The translations under genes were made by a program, and so were the position numbers. Below are positions 57,597 to 64,000 of a stretch of DNA of 64,000 bases, piece after piece. The stretch is from Venturia oleaginea (lineage: Eukaryota; Ascomycota; Dothideomycetes; Venturiales; Venturiaceae): the NCBI GenBank assembly GCA_013176395.1, contig JABMLP010000005.1, positions 1,178,001 through 1,242,000 on the forward strand, given 5' to 3'. The notes under the pieces are model-generated. The model saw only the letters and a program-made list of their open reading frames with translations. It did no database searches and was not told where the DNA came from. The number at the start of each line of letters is the position of its first letter. Within the stretch, counting starts at the first letter, position 1.

Positions 57597-58405
57597 ATGA
57601 TTTTGCGAGGCAGAGAAGGTAAGATGTAAAGATTATACAACTGTTGTGCTAATGATTTGCTGTACATATTATCTTGTACTTACCGGAGCTGTCTTTTTCG
57701 ACGACGCCGACTTTTCTCAACGTTCCTCCCTCAACTACCATCTTATCTTTGTTTAACGTTGTGCTAAACTTCTGCTGCAAATATTATCTCATTAGTCAGT
57801 ATGGTCTTGCCTTGTAATACTTCGCTAATCAGTTAAAATCCCATCTTCCTGCACAATATCCAATCATTCTCATTTCATCCAAGCTCTTATCTCGATCCGT
57901 TCAATATCAATGAGCAACCACTTTGTTTATAAGAGACAGAATGTTGTTTCGAAATGCTTTGAGATCCTGGTGACCAATTCATCTCCTTGCTCGTTGCTAT
58001 CATTACTTCATATACATTGTCACGCCTTCATACCACTTTCCTTACTTCATGAGTACATGTGTTTCTTATTCTGTCCAAGCTCTTTCAATTTTCCACCAGG
58101 GGTGCACAGTGGGAAGGATTGATTGCAAGAGATGGAATAATGCAATTGATTCCTCTAGCATTATATCATACAAATTGTCTGGGACAGCATCACAGCCATT
58201 GATCCGGATGAACCAAGGTCTCTTCAACGTCCTTCCTGTCCTTCTATCAAGTATACAGCTCTTTCTCTTAATAACCAGGATTTCATTCGACCATCGAGAC
58301 TAGTATGACCTTCCAGGACTATTCGAACAATGGGCTAATTTCCCACTCAACTTCTCCACTCTATTGTATGTTCCAAAATGCTGTCAACTCCTTCGCTTCT
58401 AGGGA
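57597..58405. other. intergenic between convergent genes
   Basis: About 800 bases, AT-rich, between the dehydrogenase and the acidic protein gene. No conserved frame. Likely 3' untranslated regions. Confidence 0.5.
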
Positions 58406-59080
58406 TCAACGAGAGGCTGAGCGATCTCGATCCGCTGCACGTTCATGTTCGACATCCCATTGGTCCAGCAACATCGTGGCCTCTGAGGGATGCTCGCCCT
58501 GGATGTCAATCTGGTTCGCATATGGTTCGCTGTGCACGGGTTGGAGGATGTCTGCTGGCACGACCTCCTCTTCCTCGACTTCCATGTCTTCCTCGTCGTT
58601 GTCGCTATCGGCATCCGCGAGGAGCAATTCCTGACGGCGTGTGTTGAGTTGTTCGCCCATCTCAAAAATTCCGTCCTCGCCCTCGCCAGTATAGGTATCC
58701 AATACCCTCTGGTACATCTTCTCTGCTTCCTTCAACCACGCGTTCCTGAGTTGATTGGTCCGCATGAGGAGGGAGAGCAGATGGGAAAACTTCATGCGGA
58801 AGAAGTCGCTGCGGGGAGCTTCGTTGTCGTTCATCTCCTCGAGCTGGGCCTGGAGCATTACCGTCATGCTGGCTTTGTCTTCTGCTTGCTTTTCTGTGAG
58901 GAGGTCGGAGGGAGTGTCAAGAGGGACGGCCGAGAGCACGCCATTGATGTGGTCAAGCTTCTCCTGCCAATAGAGCTTCTCTTCGGCGAGGTTGGGTACG
59001 TAAGGTGTCGCGGGTGGTGGTGAAGCAGGGAGGTCAGCGAGTTGCTGATGGCCGGGAGGCATTCCAGGGAATGAGGACAT
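58406..59080 (-). CDS. acidic hypothetical protein, 224 residues
   Basis: Intronless protein starting MSSFPGMPPGHQQLADLPAS. A Pro-rich N-terminus of 30 residues precedes a helical part (NLAEEKLYWQEKLDHINGVL; FFRMKFSHLLSLLMRTNQLR; AWLKEAEKMYQRVLDTY) and then a strongly acidic tract (DADSDNDEEDMEVEEEEVV), followed by a polar C-terminus. No enzyme motif, signal peptide or membrane segment. The codon use and the steady amphipathic pattern support a real gene. Acidic tracts of this kind occur in nuclear and chaperone-like proteins, but I do not recognise the family. Confidence 0.68.
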   Translation of the reverse strand: MSSFPGMPPGHQQLADLPASPPPATPYVPNLAEEKLYWQEKLDHINGVLSAVPLDTPSDLLTEKQAEDKASMTVMLQAQLEEMNDNEAPRSDFFRMKFSHLLSLLMRTNQLRNAWLKEAEKMYQRVLDTYTGEGEDGIFEMGEQLNTRRQELLLADADSDNDEEDMEVEEEEVVPADILQPVHSEPYANQIDIQGEHPSEATMLLDQWDVEHERAADRDRSASR

Positions 59081-60114
59081 GATGAAGCGTTGTTGGTACT
59101 AGTAAGTCTCTGAAAAGGTTAATTGTTATTCGTGTTGAATAACTGGAGGACTAGGTTGGAGGATTGAGTGCCGTCGTAGCTCGCGTGAATGTTGATGGTG
59201 AATGAATGGAGGTCGTTGCTGGCTTGAGCAGTTTGATGTGATGGAGTATGAAGACTTTAAGGTATGTTCTAATAGAGGTGATAAGTTAGGAAGCTCTCGA
59301 GTTTTCTTTTTGAAGGCGGCTGTAACGAAGTGCCGCTTAATTATCTGCTTTGGATAAAATATACAGGACACAGACAAGACACAGCACGTGTGTACACCAA
59401 ACAATCACAGCAATTAACGGAGAATAAGATATTGCAGATATTACTAAAGAGATACAGACATCAAATGCTACCAATCACCAATGATCATATCCAACTCATT
59501 GTCTTCACGCCATGAATCAACCATGTTCTCTCCCAAATCAGCACCCCTGATCACACACCCAGGCCTGATCTCTCCTCCCTGAATCTACTAGCCATTGCAT
59601 TCTATCCCCTCCCTCCCCTACCCACACACAAACCCCCTAAATTTCTACTCCCCAACTTCCTCCTCCATCACAACATCAAGCAGCAGCAATTATGCGGCCT
59701 CTTCCCTATTCTTCTTTTAGCTTCGGCCATATTTCAACAACAATACCTGCCGGCTGCCTCTGGCAAAGCTTATGCGGAGAGAGGTGACTTTGTCACCACC
59801 AAACCATGGTGTGGAGAGGCTATACCTCTCACTTCAGGACGCGTGCGTGCCTGGCTGAGAATGGTCCCTCGGAGGAGAGAGAGTTGCGCGCTCTCTTTAG
59901 GTTTGTTTTTCACTTCCATTGACAATGTTTGGTGATGGCTTTTGACGCTGACGATGGTTTAGGTTGCCTTGGAGCAGCTTGAGCTACCATGCTAACAATG
60001 AAGAAGTCCAGGGAGCTGCTGCGGGGGTCGCCTTGTTAAAGTCTTCTGGTCGCACAAGTTTGTTCATCGAGACTGTCTCTTTCAATGGTTGCTGATACTG
60101 ACTGCTGTTTTTTA
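59081..60114. other. intergenic, no gene seen
   Basis: About 1 kb upstream of the acidic-protein gene. The first 300 bases are probably its promoter and leader. Further on there are only short frames. Confidence 0.45.
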
Positions 60115-60660
60115 GGCTGGCGGCTTCCGAGGAGCTGGAGGACTCGGAAACAGAGTTGCTTTGGGGCAACTTTAGCTCCAATTCCAACGATGAAGATTTC
60201 TATGGGTCTTTACTACAATCACCGCTTTACCAGTCACACTTAGCAGCCTCGCCGAAGAGTTCACCAAATCGGAGAGGTTCACCAGGAACACCACGTCGTG
60301 TCACCTCACTGCGCCATTAATTCAGCGAAGGAGCGATGCCTCAGACCGACAGCTTCATTGGATCGCCATCCCATCCCCACAACAGGGAACGAACTCTGTC
60401 CAACGCCGCAACCTGCCTGCCACCTCACTACCAGCCCAGATGTATACTTCCTGATGCTTGCGGCAGTAGGTCTGCACTCCCAACATGACAGCAATTATAT
60501 ACAAAAACTGTAAGTCTTATTCACTCACCTCTTGTTTACATAGCTAATATCTTTCCGGGTTGAGAGCTCGGCCACATCTCGAAGGACTGCCCATCGGGAT
60601 GTCTCAAGAGCGGTATGCTACCATTGCAAGAACATGGCGATTTTCTCAGGCAGACTGCCC
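60115..60660 (+). pseudogene. second decayed zinc-knuckle relic (CNBP/Gis2-like)
   Basis: Two scattered pieces resemble the zinc-knuckle relic at 47.2 kb. At 60,115-60,155, directly after a TTTTTTAG acceptor-like site, one frame reads AGGFRGAGGLGNR, matching the Gly-rich linker GGFGGAGGLGNR there. At 60,569-60,592 another frame reads GHISKDCPSG, the second half of a CCHC knuckle. At 60,613-60,648, after a frame change, VCYHCKNMAIFSGRLP is the start of a knuckle whose GH and last Cys are gone. The material between the pieces is unrecognisable. Frame changes and lost ligands show it is dead. The link between the two outer pieces is inferred. Confidence 0.5.
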
Positions 60661-60699
60661 TACTTAATGACTGGAGCTTCTCTTTGATACCATGAGAGG

Positions 60700-60893
60700 C
60701 GTCTCTGCTTCGGCCTATCAGATCTGAACTACGGTCGTCTAGTATCTGCAGCTGCAGATTCGACACTTCGTATTTGTGATCCAGAAAATGGTCATTGCAA
60801 GAGCACGCTCTCTGCACATACTGGAGCCATTAATTGCTTCCAGCAGGGACAAAAATTGTGCAATTCAAAGCCGCGGTTTGGCCATTGGTATTG
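60700..60893 (+). pseudogene. WD40 fragment of Cdc4-like F-box/WD protein
   Basis: One plus frame reads GLSDLNYGRLVSAAADSTLR, then ICDPENGHCKSTL, SAHTGAINCFQQGQK. This is the pattern of consecutive WD40 blades (LVSAAADSTLR, W/C-DPENG, L-AHTG-I) as found in Cdc4-type F-box/WD proteins of filamentous fungi, where they recognise phosphorylated targets of the SCF ligase. The Trp expected in RIWDP is Cys here, the expected His of CFQHDGQK is lost, and similarity ends abruptly at about 60,870. Neither start nor further blades are nearby, so this is an isolated fragment of at most two blades. Confidence 0.6.
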
Positions 60894-61240
60894 AAGTCAT
60901 TATCAGTCCTTCCATATCCGTCTCTTACTGTTGCTGACGATACCTTATAAAATCTCTCGAGCTTCGCAAATCTTGATTCATCAAGCTTGCAAACCGAAGA
61001 ATAATTTCTATGGCCTGTGTCCTCGCGTCACATCACCGACCGAAGTGACGGTCAAAGTCAGTCGCTGTCCTTTCTTTACCTCACCCTAGGCCATCACAAT
61101 GTTAAGATTAATAATGATGGTGATCATCACCACTCTAATGACCAGCATCAACACTGAGCTAACCGTGCTGCCTCTAGACATCGCGACAAGGATTTCTCCT
61201 GTTCGCTGCAGCCGCAATGAGACACCTGTAACCAGCCAGC
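60894..61240. other. gene-free stretch
   Basis: About 350 bases between two coding-like relics. A 61-codon frame from 61,099 (MLRLIMMVIITTLM...) begins with a hydrophobic helix but has no other support. Confidence 0.35.
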
Positions 61241-61251
61241 TACAGCCCCGA

Positions 61252-61517
61252 TCGCAATGCCTGTACCTCCACCAGAACCAGTAGCGCCGTCAATATCAGT
61301 TCGTCGGTAAGACGAGCGATGTTTCCATCGAATGGAGGGATTGGGACGAGGCCGGAAAGATCATCCGCCGTTACAACAACCAGGCTTTGAAGGAGCGCGC
61401 CCCAAAGCTAGGCAATCGTTGCGCTAAGATGGCTCTTGCGATAGCCTCGAATCTTATGAAGGCCATCTTCCCTCATAAAGGCCATTCCAAATTGCCTGTG
61501 TTATTCCGGGCCTGAGG
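61252..61517 (+). other. unidentified coding-like segment, probably a relic
   Basis: After a short frame MPVPPPEPVAPSISVRR, a second frame from about 61,285 reads RRQYQFVGKTSDVSIEWRDW, DEAGKIIRRYNNQALKERAP, KLGNRCAKMALAIASNLMKA and stops at 61,517. Codon choice and the amphipathic pattern are protein-like, but I recognise no family and no start belongs to it. The change of frame at about 61,300 suggests decay or an unplaced intron. Confidence 0.35.
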
Positions 61518-64000
61518 TTGAGGCTCTTGCTGTACCCACTTTGCTCTTCGCTGATTACTTTAATCTGATCTTCTCTATGATCACGTCCAAAATTTGTACC
61601 TTAATCTTTGGAAACCCAAATTTTGGCATTTGCTAACCTGTCTCATCTTTTTTTGGGTTATGCAGTCGGGTCGTGTAAAAAGCCTTTTGGACTTTGGAGT
61701 CAGTCATACGCTTACCTTTTACATTGTGCAAGCTTCTGCTGGAGAACTAGCCACGTCAGTCTCGTCATAACATGGAATAAAATCAGGCAATTGAAGAGGC
61801 GTTGCACATTTTCCTCTAGCGATAACGAACAGGTACAAATGGTGGATAAGTTATGTCTTTCGGTACATGTTGCGATTTGGTCGGAGCCGGTGCAAGCGGC
61901 GGATTAATTACTTGTTTGATACACATGGGTACATGGCTCGAGCTAGAGCAGGCGGTGATTAGTTTATATTCCTTGAAATATTTCTTCTGTTTCTTGGAGC
62001 TACCAGATTATGCCTAGGATTTTGAGATAGTCTCCAATATGTCGAATCAAGCCAACTTTCGCGCACTCGACTTATATCTATCATACCAGTCCAGTGCCCC
62101 CGTCACTCAATGCTCTTGAACTTCGGCTCCATATCTCCATATCATTACAACAACCGCCAACGCCTGTCGATGCTCAATCTTCAATGTACCTCTGAGGTTC
62201 AACTAGTAAGACGATCTCTATCTAAACCTTCCCTTCGGAAACTCCTCCTATGCTACTGTACCAATAAATCAAAACTCCCAGCCTTCGCCCTATTTCGCGC
62301 GCTATAAATTAACTGAACTTCCACAACAAAATCTCTGAGACCCTGGCAACTTTTTTCCAATGCTACATACATCTGCTGGACGCCATGTAGTGGGAATTCG
62401 GTTTGACTGTTTTTCTTCGAACACTTCAAATATGTCCTGTCTGTGCAAGAAGTAGCGGGAATTGGCATATCTGAGTATACTCAAACTGGCTTTCTCTGGA
62501 TAGACCAGGTTAAGTATACTCAAATTTCTCGAATCTCGGTGGTGGACATTGCCGGCCGCCTTTTTCTCGCACTGATAGAAGTATCTTCGTTCCATCTCAA
62601 TGTTAGCTGTTCTCGATGATAGCTCAGAGATTCTGAACCTTGTCTTGAGGAAATGGTTCATATTGAGTAGTTCAAGGTTGTTTTCCAAGTCTCTCATTAA
62701 GAAAGAAGCTAGATATGCCTGTAGTATTCATTACTCAATCAAACCTTCGAAATCACGCGTCATCTTCCACCACTTCCTTTTAAACATTCTGAAGCCACTT
62801 CATCTAATCCAGCGCCTCATCGCAATGATGCCTTCCAACCCAAAGCTCACATTATCTTCAGACGTTACCGCGCCAGCGAATGCTCACCAGGCAGCTGTGC
62901 GCTGAGGAGTACTTTCACGAGTGGGTCTCCCATTTTGTGCACCACACTATCGGCGACAGTCCAAAACCAGGCGGTTTTGCAATCGACCTGTGGCGCACAT
63001 TGATCCACCTGCTGCGTCTGTACAGCCCCCAGCGTCTCCTCTCTCAGACCTTTCAATTCCAGGGACTTTTCTTTTTCGTCACGGATTTCGTCCTGCGCTG
63101 TCTGAGGCTGGAAGCAGAACCGGTGCGCTGGGCTTATTATTAGATCTATTATGGTGAATCAACGGGAGGGAAAACGTGGAGAGTTTGCTCAGCCCCTGGT
63201 ATAGACAAGGTCCTCGCCCAGCCAAGCAAGTATGGGCCGATCGAGTCGTTTGAGGAAGCACTTTTGCCACAAGGGCTCTTTTTAGAAGCAGGCTTAGGAG
63301 GACAGGAGGAGGACTAGGACTTTTGTTGTATGCAGATCAGAACATGTTCTTCGCAATCCAACATTCCCAATTGTAGATCGATGTCGATGAATTTCTTGGA
63401 ATCTATTTTTCAAGTCGGCAAGGATTTTAGCGATATCCATCTTGAACTTATGGATTTGAGACCGAGACAGCGACTTAACTTTCAGAAGAGGGAAGACCAT
63501 GTATGTCTGCAAACCTTCGGTCGTTTCCTAATTCTCTGAACCACAACCACATCTTCCTTTTCCATTCCCATGCCCTTCCTTGTCTTAGCATACGAGTATC
63601 AACTCTTTTGGCATGCTGTACTAACTCAGATTCATCGATCATCTACGTCAGCTGATAATAACGCGACGTGACCCGGATAGGATCACGATATCACTAGCGT
63701 GATACGCGAAAAGAGACTTCTAGAAATTTCGCTCTCGCTCTCTCTTTCACTTTCAACATCGGAACACACACACACACACACACATGGAATGCATTTCATT
63801 ACCTTCTCCCCTCTTTTGCCATCTTTTGCCAACTAGAACACAACTCAGGGCAACGCGGCACACAATTCATGCGCGATATGGTCGGCCAAAAATCCCACTG
63901 CCTCACCTATTTCTGCAAGTCAATTCATTCAGTCCAGCAGTTTCACGAACTGACCCAGACACACACCCTGTTGACTTCCCTCCTTCTAGTAGCTTCGCTG
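61518..64000. other. gene-poor right end
   Basis: About 2.5 kb with only short open frames. A minus frame at 62,697-62,302 (MRDLENNLELLNMNHFLKTR ...) and a plus frame at 62,880-63,143 (LCAEEYFHEWVSHFVHHTIG ...) stay open for 131 and 87 codons but match nothing I know. The last 300 bases are CT-rich with a CA microsatellite and may be the promoter of a gene beyond the window. Confidence 0.4.
63762..63784 (+). repeat. (AC)n microsatellite
   Basis: About eleven AC repeats directly following a CT-rich stretch near the right edge. Confidence 0.9.

Noticed and set aside
1..64000. Secondary-metabolite or defence gene cluster
   Set aside because: No polyketide synthase, peptide synthetase, terpene synthase, NLR or HET-domain protein was seen. 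The intact genes have unrelated roles.

Overview
The window is nuclear DNA of a filamentous ascomycete (Pezizomycotina; Leotiomycete-like is only an impression). The reasons are genes on both strands broken by many 50-200 base introns with GT..AG ends and CTAAC/CTRAC branch sites, a Pbs2-type MAP kinase kinase, F-box and ankyrin proteins, GPI-type cell-wall proteins, a family 28 pectinase and several type-B-esterase-like genes. There are no operons. No rRNA, tRNA, CRISPR array or intact transposon was found.

Layout. 0-3.6 kb: a six-exon NIPA/DUF803 magnesium transporter and a DUF1993 protein, then about 2.8 kb of AT-rich DNA with no gene. 6.4-11.3 kb: three minus-strand alpha/beta hydrolases in a row. 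The first is a clear pseudogene, the second carries a frameshift, and the third is an intact secreted carboxylesterase. 12.4-18.3 kb: an auxin-efflux-carrier-family transporter and the Pbs2-like osmostress kinase kinase. 19.8-29.5 kb: a proline/glutamine-rich coiled-coil protein, a 58-residue small protein, a secreted Alt a 1-like protein and a 1,139-residue F-box protein. 29.5-35.2 kb is a gene-poor, partly AT-rich interval. It holds a candidate 1.7 kb element with 17-base inverted ends, and inside this a 353-base higher-order tandem repeat. 35.2-46.3 kb: a GPI-anchored YEYP-repeat protein, an ankyrin protein, a single-pass membrane protein, a DHH exopolyphosphatase with a signal peptide, and a three-exon GH28 pectinase.

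46.3-55.8 kb and 60-61.5 kb are gene graveyards. They hold a decayed CNBP/Gis2-type zinc-knuckle gene, an RRM-like fragment with an intron, about 1 kb of a 9-base minisatellite abutting a broken F-box gene, a 93-base duplication, a hypothetical gene broken by an 11-base duplication and a 1-base insertion, and a second zinc-knuckle relic beside a WD40 relic of Cdc4 type. Between them lie an intact succinate-semialdehyde dehydrogenase-like gene (with one GC-AG intron) and an acidic hypothetical protein.

The intact genes are mostly unrelated housekeeping or secreted functions. I see no evident multi-gene system. The most unusual content is the mosaic of decayed gene pieces and tandem repeats. 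All exon borders were worked out by eye from reading frame and splice consensus and have not been tested against transcripts.
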